Of a stretch of DNA of 11,929 bases, positions 1-6,378 are shown in pieces. The stretch comes from JANMQK01 sp031370485 (lineage in GTDB: Bacteria > Acidobacteriota > Polarisedimenticolia > Gp22-AA2), in contig JANMQK010000334.1 in NCBI GenBank assembly GCA_031370485.1, positions 1 to 11,929 on the forward strand, given 5' to 3'. Below the pieces are notes generated by a model that saw only the letters and a list, made by a program, of their open reading frames with translations, was not told the origin of the DNA and did not search any database. The number at the start of each line of letters is the position of its first letter. The stretch's first letter is position 1. The position numbers and the translations under genes are program-made.

Positions 1-62
1 CAGGCGGTCGCCGCCGCGCAACCGACCAGGAGGATCCCGACGCTCAAGGATTTCATCTTCAT
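1..62 (-). CDS. Lipoprotein, N-terminal fragment (runs off window)
   Basis: Only the first 20 codons are in the window. They read MKMKSLSVGILLVGCAAATA: a short basic start, a hydrophobic stretch and a lipobox (LVGC, Cys15). This predicts an exported, lipid-anchored protein. The ATG at 62 is preceded on the minus strand by GGAG about eight bases upstream, a good ribosome binding site. A plausible promoter lies at 165-193. The mature protein is outside the window, so no function can be given. An ordinary Sec signal peptide is an alternative to a lipoprotein signal. Confidence 0.6.
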   Translation of the reverse strand, partial: MKMKSLSVGILLVGCAAATA

Positions 63-164
63 TGGTAGTTCTCCATCAAGCAGTTCGCTTCGCGCTCGTT
101 CGCCCGGACTCAGGGTCTCCCGGTCTCGCGCCCGCCCGTCCTGAAAAGGCGGCGCCAGCGAGGG

Positions 165-193
165 AATATAAGTGCCGGGCAGGGACTCGTCAC
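165..193 (-). promoter_or_regulatory. Putative sigma70-type promoter of the leftmost lipoprotein gene
   Basis: On the minus strand, GTGACG (193-188), a 17-base spacer and TATATT (170-165) resemble -35 and -10 boxes at ideal spacing. They stand in an AT-poor background. The leader to the ATG at 62 would be about 95 bases. The call rests on sequence match only. Confidence 0.35.
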
Positions 194-248
194 GCCGAAG
201 CGCCGACAGATAATTGACATCGAGGCTGGCGTTCCGTGTCGGAAGTCA

Positions 249-292
249 TGAAAGTTCAACTTGACATTGACATATATCAAGGGTAACTTTCA
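249..292. promoter_or_regulatory. Imperfect 44-bp dyad at the hicBA-like promoter (candidate operator)
   Basis: TGAAAGTT (249-256) is matched by AACTTTCA (285-292), and CTTGA (260-264) by TCAAG (277-281), around one centre at 270.5. In all, 15 of 22 position pairs are complementary. The dyad covers a duplicated TTGACA (261-266 and 267-272) that could serve as a -35 box. Possible -10 boxes are TAACTT (284-289, 17-base spacer) or TATATC (273-278). HicB-type antitoxins commonly repress their own promoters, so this is a good candidate autoregulatory operator; that role is inferred. Confidence 0.5.
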
Positions 293-311
293 CGAGGAAC
301 AAGACGACGCC

Positions 312-884
312 ATGGCCGTTCACGACGAAGTCCTCGATGCCGCTCGACGGCTTTGCCGCGAGCGGGGCGGCTGGACCTTCCGGCCGGATGAAGTCGTCCG
401 CGCCCTGCCTCATCTGAACGCCAGCACGGTCCGTACGCACATCGTCAGCCGCTGCTGCGTGAATGCCCCTTCGAACCATCCCCACCGGTGGGCCTACTTC
501 AAGCGGGTCGCGCGCGCACAGTACGAAATCCTGCCCGCGCAGCGCCGGGCGCAGGGTTCGCGGGGCGCCGGGCGGCGGCCGGTGCGGCCGGCCGGGGCGG
601 ACGAGACGGCCCGCGTGGGCGAGACGGCGGGGACATACGGGCCGCGCGCTCTCTCCGCGCCGCGCGACACGGTGCATGTTGTGCTCACGCGTGAGCGTGG
701 CTGGTACGTGGCCGAGTGCCTGGAGCTCGCGGTCGTAACGCAAGGCCGCACTCTCGACGAGCTGGTCGCCAACGTGCGCGAGGCGGTCGCATTGCACCTC
801 GAGGGGGAAGACCCGGCGGAGATCGGCGTCGTGGCTGTTCCGAGGATCTCTCTCACCTACGAGATTGGGGCGCGATCCGCCTGA
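312..884 (+). CDS. HicB-family antitoxin with N-terminal winged-helix-like domain
   Basis: The 190-residue protein has two recognisable parts. Residues 1-75 resemble a winged-helix-like domain (DUF7669-like), with STVRTHIVSRCCVNAP as its signature. A Gly/Arg/Pro-rich linker follows at 76-119. Residues 120-185 are a HicB fold (VHVVLTRERGWYVAECLEL, then TLDELVANVREAV), the part that binds and neutralises HicA. The HicB proteins best known to bind DNA carry the DNA-binding motif at the C-terminus. Here there is none, and the N-terminal domain may do that job. The ATG at 312 has GAGGA 13 bases upstream. An in-frame TTG at 261 would lie inside the promoter dyad and is less likely. The stop overlaps the toxin start by one base (TGATG), so the pair is probably translationally coupled. 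Confidence 0.75.
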   Translation: MAVHDEVLDAARRLCRERGGWTFRPDEVVRALPHLNASTVRTHIVSRCCVNAPSNHPHRWAYFKRVARAQYEILPAQRRAQGSRGAGRRPVRPAGADETARVGETAGTYGPRALSAPRDTVHVVLTRERGWYVAECLELAVVTQGRTLDELVANVREAVALHLEGEDPAEIGVVAVPRISLTYEIGARSA

Positions 885-1132
885 TGTCGCCTGTCCTGCG
901 AAGGCTGTCGTCGCGCGAGCTGCTCTCGGGGCTTGGGCGCCTCGGGTTCGAGGTGGTGGCGACGCGCGGCAGTCACGCCAAGCTCCGGCGCATCACTCCG
1001 GACGGCGCGCGGCAGTCGCTTACCGTCCCGATCCATCGCGATCTGGCGCCGGGGACCCTGCGCGCGATATTCCGGCAGGCGGGCCGCTTCGTGCCCGTGG
1101 AGGACCTGCGGCCGCTCTTTTTCCGGGAGTGA
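884..1132 (+). CDS. hicA: HicA-family mRNA interferase toxin
   Basis: This 82-residue protein has the length and motifs of HicA, a small double-stranded-RNA-binding-fold ribonuclease that cleaves mRNA when free of HicB. Residues 7-20 form the first helix (RLSSRELLSGLGRL). GFEVVATRGSHAKL (21-34) carries the conserved Gly-Ser-His with the catalytic His31, and LTVPIHRDLAPGTLRAIFRQAG (47-68) is the usual second half. All key residues look intact, so the toxin should be active. The ATG overlaps the stop of the upstream antitoxin. Antitoxin-before-toxin is the reverse of the E. coli hicAB order but is common in bacteria. The stop lies one base from the stop of the convergent cyclase gene, with no terminator between them. 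Confidence 0.85.
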   Translation: MSPVLRRLSSRELLSGLGRLGFEVVATRGSHAKLRRITPDGARQSLTVPIHRDLAPGTLRAIFRQAGRFVPVEDLRPLFFRE

Positions 1133-1133
1133 T

Positions 1134-2066
1134 TCAGTCCGAGAAGGTGTAACTCGCGCCACCGTCGCGCTTGGCGTTGTACATGGCGGCGTCGGCGCGG
1201 TGGAGGAACTCTTCCGCGGTCCCGTCGTGGCCGGGGCCGATGCAGACGCCGATGCTGCAGCGCACGGTGAACGACTGGCCCGCCACGACAACCGGGCGGG
1301 CGAGGGCGTCGAGGATGCGGGAGGCCAGGGCGGCGGCGGGGGCTCGCGCGGAGACTTCGGGCAGGATGACGGCGAACTCGTCACCTCCGACGCGCGCCAC
1401 CGTGTCCATGTCGCGCACGACCATGCGCAGCCGCGTGGCAACCTCCTGGAGCGTCTGGTCGCCCGCCAGGTGGCCGCACGAGTCATTGATCGCCTTGAAC
1501 CTGTCGAGGTCGATGAACATCAGCGCGAACCGCTGCTCCATCCGGCGTGCCCGGCGGATTGCCTGGTCCAGGCGATCCATGAACAGGGTGCGGTTCGGAA
1601 GATCGGTCAGCGGATCGTGCTGGGACAGGTGCTGCAGCCGGGCCTCTCTCTCTTTGCGCGTGGTGATGTCGCGGAACATCCCGATGTAGTGGCTGACATT
1701 CCGGTTGTCGTCGAGGACCGTGCTGATGGCAAGGACCTCCGGGAAGATCTCGCCGTTTTTCCGGCGGTTCCAGATCTCCCCCTCCCAGGCTCCGGTCGCA
1801 ATCAGGGTCTCCCACATCTTCTGGTAGAAGGCGCGGTCGTGCCGGCCGGACGACAGGATCCTGGGGTTCGTCCCCAGGACCTCGGCCGCGACGTAGCCGG
1901 TCACCTCGGAGAAGGCCTGGTTGACGCGGATGATGCGGGCCGACGAGTCGGTCACCATGATCGGCAGGGGGGCGGCGTCGAAGACAAGGTCCGCGATCCG
2001 CAGCCTGTCCCGCTCGGGATCCGCCGATGTGTGCGCCCTGGCCGGCGCGGCGCTGACGGCGTCCAT
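1134..2066 (-). CDS. PAS-GGDEF diguanylate cyclase
   Basis: This 310-residue cytosolic protein should make cyclic di-GMP from two GTP. A PAS domain with PAC extension spans about residues 25-138 (AAPLPIMVTDSSARIIRVNQ through IGMFRDITTRKERE). The GGDEF domain covers about 146-308. Its features are HDPLTDLPNR (150-159), the metal-binding FIDLDRFK (184-191), the nucleotide-binding KAINDSCGHLAGD (191-203) and an intact GGDEF catalytic motif (227-231). An RxxD inhibitory site (RDMD, 218-221) lies five residues before GGDEF, so product inhibition is expected. No EAL or HD-GYP domain and no membrane segment are present; the signal must be sensed by the PAS domain. The gene starts 27 bases after the hydrolase stop and is probably the last gene of that operon. 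No strong ribosome binding site is visible. Confidence 0.9.
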   Translation of the reverse strand: MDAVSAAPARAHTSADPERDRLRIADLVFDAAPLPIMVTDSSARIIRVNQAFSEVTGYVAAEVLGTNPRILSSGRHDRAFYQKMWETLIATGAWEGEIWNRRKNGEIFPEVLAISTVLDDNRNVSHYIGMFRDITTRKEREARLQHLSQHDPLTDLPNRTLFMDRLDQAIRRARRMEQRFALMFIDLDRFKAINDSCGHLAGDQTLQEVATRLRMVVRDMDTVARVGGDEFAVILPEVSARAPAAALASRILDALARPVVVAGQSFTVRCSIGVCIGPGHDGTAEEFLHRADAAMYNAKRDGGASYTFSD

Positions 2067-2093
2067 AAGGGATAACCTATGACAATTCCGTCA

Positions 2094-3032
2094 TCAGTCA
2101 AGCGAAACGGCGGGTCGGGAGACCACTCTATCGAGGACCCTGTCCACGATCGCTTCGATCGCCCGGGTCCGCTCCGGACCGACGTGCAAGCCGCCCATCC
2201 AGAAAATCTCCTTCGGCTCGAGAGCGCTCGCATAGAGCCTCAGGACGGCGGCGCGCGGCAGCCTTTCGTCCTCACTGGCATTGATCATGATGAACGGCCG
2301 GGGGGCGATCCGGGCGACCCAGTTCTCGGGGGCGAGACGGGGGCCGTTCAGGATGAGGTAAGCGGCCCTGGCGGCTAGCGCCCGAAGCAGGCTCGCGTGG
2401 ATCCGGTCGCGCAGGTTGTGCTCGAGAAGGGCGAGCGGATCTCCGGCGCCATGAATCGACCAGACGCGCGACACCCGCCGATCCAGCGCCCCGGCGATGC
2501 AGGCGAAGGGAGCGCCGAGACTGACACCGACCAGCTCGACACGGGAGGGATCGACGTAGGGGAGCGCGAGGAGGTAGTCGAGCGCCAGCATCAGCGCCGG
2601 CGGCGTGTCGAGCGCCGCGGCCCGGATGGCCGGGGCCGCCAGGATGGCCGAAAGTCCGCTCGTCGCGGGATCGAGGCTGGAGGGGTAGGAAAGCGCGGCG
2701 ACCACCGTGCCGCGGGTGTCGTGGATCAGGTGGACCGCTTCGGCCCCGGTCCGGTGCCCGCCGAGGATCAGGACGAGCGGGCCCGCGCCCCGGCCTCCGG
2801 CCGGCCGCTTGACCGCCAAATCAACCCGAAGCCCGCTCGAGGCGCCGAGGCGCGCTTCGTGAACGAGGTGGCCGGCGTCAACCGTGGCCGGGCCCTCCGA
2901 CGATGAGACGAGACGGCCGTGGCGTGCGAGGATGCGCGGCGTCGGGTCGCGCGCCAGCCAGAATGCTCCGGCCGCCGCAAGAAGCGTGAGGGCCGCCAGG
3001 ATCCACGCCGCGCGCCGGACGATGCGTCTCAT
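2094..3032 (-). CDS. Membrane-anchored alpha/beta hydrolase
   Basis: The 312-residue protein begins with basic residues and a hydrophobic segment (about 8-27), so it is probably tethered by a signal anchor or exported. The rest reads as an alpha/beta hydrolase of the dienelactone-hydrolase/peptidase S9-like type. It has an oxyanion region LILGGHRTG (88-96), a nucleophile elbow GVSLGA with Ser171, a probable acid Asp255 in NASEDERLP, and a catalytic His283 in GGLHVGPER. The triad is therefore complete. The substrate is unknown; an ester or a small amide is most likely. The start lies seven bases after the stop of the upstream oxidoreductase, and the cyclase follows 27 bases downstream, which indicates one operon. 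No clear Shine-Dalgarno is seen, so expression may depend on translational coupling. Confidence 0.8.
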   Translation of the reverse strand: MRRIVRRAAWILAALTLLAAAGAFWLARDPTPRILARHGRLVSSSEGPATVDAGHLVHEARLGASSGLRVDLAVKRPAGGRGAGPLVLILGGHRTGAEAVHLIHDTRGTVVAALSYPSSLDPATSGLSAILAAPAIRAAALDTPPALMLALDYLLALPYVDPSRVELVGVSLGAPFACIAGALDRRVSRVWSIHGAGDPLALLEHNLRDRIHASLLRALAARAAYLILNGPRLAPENWVARIAPRPFIMINASEDERLPRAAVLRLYASALEPKEIFWMGGLHVGPERTRAIEAIVDRVLDRVVSRPAVSLD

Positions 3033-3039
3033 GGCGATG

Positions 3040-4650
3040 CTATCGGCTGCGGAGGTCCTTGAGGATCTCTCGGGCGGCGTTGCGGCCCGGACTGCCCGTG
3101 ACGCCGCCGCCGGGGTGGGTGCCGGCGCCGCAGAGGTAGAGCCCCTTGATGGGCGCGCGGTAGCGGGCGCATCCGAGGAAGGGGCGGGTGGCGAAGAGCT
3201 GGTCGAGTGACATCTCGCCGTGAAAGATGTGGCCGCCGGTCAGGGCGTAGGTTTCCTCGAGATCGAGAGGTGTAATCACCTGCCGGGCGAGGACGAGGCC
3301 CGGAAGGTCCGGGGCGTGCTCGGCCAGCGAGCGCACGATGAGGTCTCCCGCCTCCTCCCGGCGTGTTTTCCAGTCGCCGGTCTTCAGGCGGCGCGGAAAA
3401 TACTGCGCGTAGATCGACATGACCTGCTTGCCGGGCGGGGCAAGCGTCGGGTCGGCGAGGGAGGGAATCGTCACCTCCATCCAGGGCTTGCGGGACATCC
3501 CGCCGTACTTGGCGTCGTCGAAAGCACGCTCGAGATGGTCCACCTCGGGCCCGATGTGGATGCGCCCCGAAAGCGCCGCGTTGCCGTCGGCCGCCCCCGA
3601 GCCGGACCGGGGGAGCGCGGCGAAGGTCGGGAGCCGGTCGAGGGCCAGGTTGACCTTGAGGGTCGCGCCGTCGGATCGGTAGTTCCGGGCCCGGGCGATC
3701 ACGCTGGGGTCGAGATGGGCCGGGTCGAGAAGATCGAGGAACGTCCGGCGCGGGTCGGCGTTCGAGACAACGACCTTCGCCGGGATCACCTCGCCGCTTT
3801 CGAGGACGACGCCGGTCGTGGCGCCATCCTTGACCTCGATCTGCGCGACCCTGGCGCCGACCCTGATCTCGGCGCCCGCCTCGAGCGCGGCGGCGGCCAT
3901 CGCCTGCGTCAGGGCGCCCATCCCTCCGGCCGGGAACTCGGTGCCGCCCGCGGTCGCGGTATCGCCGGCGGCCGCGCGCATAAGAAGCAGCGCCCCGGTG
4001 CCGGCGGACCAGGGGCCCTGGAACGTGCCGAAGACACCGCGCGCCGCGACCGCCGCCCGCAGCCTCTCGGTCTCGAACCATTCCGCGGCGACGTCGGCCA
4101 CCGCCATCGGGGCCCAGCGAAGGGTGCGGTAGAAGTCCTTTTTCTCGAGGCGCCGCAGCCTCGAGCCCGATCGCAACATCCGCCAGAGGTCGGCTGCGGA
4201 GGGGCTGTCGAGGTCGGGGGGGGTCTGCTCGAGCAGCCCGCTGAGCGCTGTGCCAATCCGGCCGAGCGCCGCGAGGTAGTCGGGGTAGCGCCGGGAGTCT
4301 TCCTTGGAGAAGGCGATGATCGACTCGGTCGACCGGGCCGCGTCCCTCCACAGGACGAGCGCGCGGCCGTCGGGGCCCGGGACGAAGAGTTGCGCCTCGG
4401 GGCGGACCATCCGCAGGCCGTGGTGCAGGAGCCGCATGTCGGAGACAACGCTCGAAAGGAGCGGCCCCGCGGCGTGCGACAGGGTGGGGCAGCGGAACCC
4501 GGGATGTATCTCGGAGGTGATCGCGGCGCCGCCCACGACCTCGCGCCGCTCGAGAAGCAGCGGACGCAATCCTTTCCGCGCGAGATAGAAGGCGGTGACG
4601 AGGCCGTTGTGCCCCGCGCCGATGATCACCACGTCGCGCACCGCCGCCAT
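3040..4650 (-). CDS. PYROXD2/phytoene-desaturase-like FAD oxidoreductase (paralog 2)
   Basis: The 536-residue protein belongs to the COG1233 phytoene-desaturase-related flavoproteins, closest by eye to the PYROXD2 type. The N-terminal Rossmann motif GAGHNG (11-16) is followed by LERREVVGG (33-41) for FAD. The C-terminal FAD signature is GLYLCGAGTHPGGGVTGSPG (503-522). A mid-protein substrate region contains AYALTGGHIFHGEMSLDQL-type sequence, shared with its neighbour. Thirty of the first 60 residues match the upstream gene product by hand count, so the two are tandem duplicates. The ATG at 4650 places the Rossmann fold at the N-terminus and sits four bases after the upstream stop; a longer frame to 4731 only overlaps the neighbour. 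Family members oxidise C-N or C-C bonds, and the true substrate cannot be told. The family name is firm, the reaction is not. Confidence 0.85.
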   Translation of the reverse strand: MAAVRDVVIIGAGHNGLVTAFYLARKGLRPLLLERREVVGGAAITSEIHPGFRCPTLSHAAGPLLSSVVSDMRLLHHGLRMVRPEAQLFVPGPDGRALVLWRDAARSTESIIAFSKEDSRRYPDYLAALGRIGTALSGLLEQTPPDLDSPSAADLWRMLRSGSRLRRLEKKDFYRTLRWAPMAVADVAAEWFETERLRAAVAARGVFGTFQGPWSAGTGALLLMRAAAGDTATAGGTEFPAGGMGALTQAMAAAALEAGAEIRVGARVAQIEVKDGATTGVVLESGEVIPAKVVVSNADPRRTFLDLLDPAHLDPSVIARARNYRSDGATLKVNLALDRLPTFAALPRSGSGAADGNAALSGRIHIGPEVDHLERAFDDAKYGGMSRKPWMEVTIPSLADPTLAPPGKQVMSIYAQYFPRRLKTGDWKTRREEAGDLIVRSLAEHAPDLPGLVLARQVITPLDLEETYALTGGHIFHGEMSLDQLFATRPFLGCARYRAPIKGLYLCGAGTHPGGGVTGSPGRNAAREILKDLRSR

Positions 4651-4654
4651 GGTC

Positions 4655-6247
4655 CTAGATCCGTCCCTTCTTCCAGTCCTTGAGGACTTCGAGCGCGGCG
4701 ATCCGGCCGGGCGCAGCCATGATGCCGCCACCGGGGTGGGTCGCCGAGCCGCACATGTAGAGGCCGCGCACGGGAGTCCGGTAGCGTGCCCAGCCCGGCA
4801 CCGGGCGGAGAAAGAAGAGCTGCTCGAGCGACAGCTCTCCCTGGAAGATGTTCCCCTCGGTCAGGCCGAATTCGCGCTCGAGGTCGAGCGGCGTCAGCAC
4901 CTGCCGGTGAAGAATGATTTTCTTTATGTTGGGGGCGAACTGGGCGATGGTGTCGACGACCGTGTCGCCGAACGCCTCGCGCTTCTCGTCCCAGGTCCCT
5001 TCTCTGAGCTTGTAAGGCGCGTACTGAACGAAGCAGGAAAGCACGTGCTTGCCCGGGGGGGCGACCGACGGGTCGGTCAGGCTCGGGATCACCATGTCGA
5101 TGTAGGGGCGGCGCGAATAGTCTCCATACTTGGCGTCGTCGTAGGCGCGCTCCATGTACTCGAGCGACGGCGAGATCGAGATGGCGCCGCGCAGGTGCGC
5201 CCCGCGGCCGGGGAGGCAGGTGAACTCCGGCAGGGCGTCTAGCGCAATGTTCACCTTGCCGGACGAGCCGCGGAACTTGTAGCGCCGCGCCCCTTCGAGA
5301 AAATCCTCGGGAAGGTGCCCGGGCTCCAGGAACTTGAGGAACGTCAGGTTCGGATCGACGCTCGATGAGACGATGTCACCGAGGACCTCGTCGCCGTTCT
5401 GGAGAACGACACCGCGCGCCTTGCCGTCCTTGACGAGAATCCGCGCGACCGCGGCGCGTGTCCTGATCTCGACACCGGCCTCGCGGGCCGCGGCGGCGAT
5501 CGCCATGCTGATCGCCCCCGTGCCGCCGCGCGCGAACCCCCAGGCGCGGAACGCCCCGTCAATCTCCCCCATGTAATGGTGCAGCAGCACGTAGGCGGTG
5601 CCGGGGGAGCGGACGCCCAGGAACGTGCCAATGATCCCCGAGGCGGACATCGTCGCCTTGAGGACATCGGTCTCGAACCACTGGTCGAGAAAATCGGCCG
5701 CGCTCATGGTCATCAGCTGGACCAGGTTGTACTTGTCCCCCGGGTCGAGCGCCTTGAACTTGCGCCCGAGCGGCCAGAGTGCCTTGAGATCGCCCAGCGT
5801 GAGGGAGAGAGGATCGGGGGGCGTCATGGAGAGGATCGGCTTGACGAACCGGCACAGCTGCAGCATCGCGCGGCCGAACTCTTCGTACGCCTCGGCGTCC
5901 ACCTTCGAGTGCCGCGCGATCTCCCGCAGCGACCGCGCGTGATCGTCCATGCGCCAGAGGTAGTCGCCGCCGGGCATCGGGGTGAAGGTGCCGTCGAGCG
6001 GCAGGATCTCGAGGCCGTGCCGCGGCAGGTCGAGATCGCGGATGACCTCGGGCCGGAGGAGCGACACCACGTACGAACAGACCGAAAACTTGAACCCGGG
6101 GAAGACCTCTTCGGTCACCGCCGAGCCGCCGAGGACATGGCGGCGCTCGAGGACGACGACCTTCTTGCCGGCGCGCGCCAGGTACGCCGCGTGCGCCAGC
6201 CCGTTATGGCCGCCCCCGATGACGACAGCGTCGTAGGTCACGCCCAT
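4655..6247 (-). CDS. PYROXD2/phytoene-desaturase-like FAD oxidoreductase (paralog 1)
   Basis: The 530-residue flavoprotein is the first gene of the minus-strand operon. It has GGGHNG (11-16) and LERRHVLGGSAVTEE (33-47) at the N-terminus. GLYMCGSATHPGGGIMAAPG (495-514) forms the C-terminal FAD-binding signature. It shares conserved blocks with paralog 2 throughout, including AYDDAKYG / AFDDAKYG and LTDPSVAPPGKHV / LADPTLAPPGKQV. No signal peptide or membrane segment is seen, so it is probably cytosolic or peripherally attached. GGAAG lies eight bases before the ATG at 6247. Transcription probably starts from the divergent promoter island at 6320-6347. Its pairing with a divergent folate-dependent aminomethyltransferase-like gene hints at oxidation of N-methylated amines, but carotenoid or lipid substrates are not excluded. 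Confidence 0.87.
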   Translation of the reverse strand: MGVTYDAVVIGGGHNGLAHAAYLARAGKKVVVLERRHVLGGSAVTEEVFPGFKFSVCSYVVSLLRPEVIRDLDLPRHGLEILPLDGTFTPMPGGDYLWRMDDHARSLREIARHSKVDAEAYEEFGRAMLQLCRFVKPILSMTPPDPLSLTLGDLKALWPLGRKFKALDPGDKYNLVQLMTMSAADFLDQWFETDVLKATMSASGIIGTFLGVRSPGTAYVLLHHYMGEIDGAFRAWGFARGGTGAISMAIAAAAREAGVEIRTRAAVARILVKDGKARGVVLQNGDEVLGDIVSSSVDPNLTFLKFLEPGHLPEDFLEGARRYKFRGSSGKVNIALDALPEFTCLPGRGAHLRGAISISPSLEYMERAYDDAKYGDYSRRPYIDMVIPSLTDPSVAPPGKHVLSCFVQYAPYKLREGTWDEKREAFGDTVVDTIAQFAPNIKKIILHRQVLTPLDLEREFGLTEGNIFQGELSLEQLFFLRPVPGWARYRTPVRGLYMCGSATHPGGGIMAAPGRIAALEVLKDWKKGRI

Positions 6248-6313
6248 GGTCCGCCCTTCCGGCCCCGGCCGGAGAATGACCGCATGATGAAACGGCAGTC
6301 AGAGAAGAGCGGT

Positions 6314-6328
6314 GATTCTAATATAATC
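6314..6328 (+). promoter_or_regulatory. -10 box of the GcvT-like gene inside a 15-bp palindrome
   Basis: TATAAT (6322-6327) is a perfect -10 box, about 50 bases before the ATG at 6379. The -35 region (about 6298-6304) is poor, which suggests dependence on an activator. The box lies within GATTCTAATATAATC, in which six of seven base pairs about position 6321 are complementary. This could be an operator for a dimeric regulator acting on both divergent units; that role is inferred. Confidence 0.5.
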
Positions 6329-6347
6329 TCCGCTTCCGTGATGTGAA
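6320..6347 (-). promoter_or_regulatory. Promoter of the four-gene oxidoreductase operon
   Basis: On the minus strand, TTCACA (6347-6342, five of six bases of the -35 consensus), a 16-base spacer and TATATT (6325-6320) form a good sigma70-like promoter. The leader to the ATG at 6247 would be about 65 bases. It overlaps the plus-strand -10 box of the GcvT-like gene, so the two promoters probably compete. Confidence 0.5.
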
Positions 6348-6378
6348 TTGGAGAAGCCTGGAAGCCGGGAGAGCGGGG

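Noticed and set aside
261..311. TTG-initiated extension of the antitoxin
   Set aside because: It would put coding sequence inside the promoter dyad and has no ribosome binding site. The ATG at 312 begins exactly at the conserved N-terminal domain.
933..2075. 380-codon plus-strand open frame across the end of hicA and the cyclase
   Set aside because: It is antisense to the PAS-GGDEF gene and out of frame with hicA. No recognisable domain and no ribosome binding site were found.
2079..2094. ATGAC/GTCAT inverted repeat between the hydrolase and cyclase genes
   Set aside because: Five base pairs with a six-base loop is expected by chance, and there is no T-run or other support.
3220..4683. 487-codon plus-strand open frame opposite the second flavoprotein gene
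   Set aside because: It is antisense to a gene with clear FAD motifs. The protein is low-complexity and rich in Arg, Gly and Glu, as expected for a GC-rich shadow frame.
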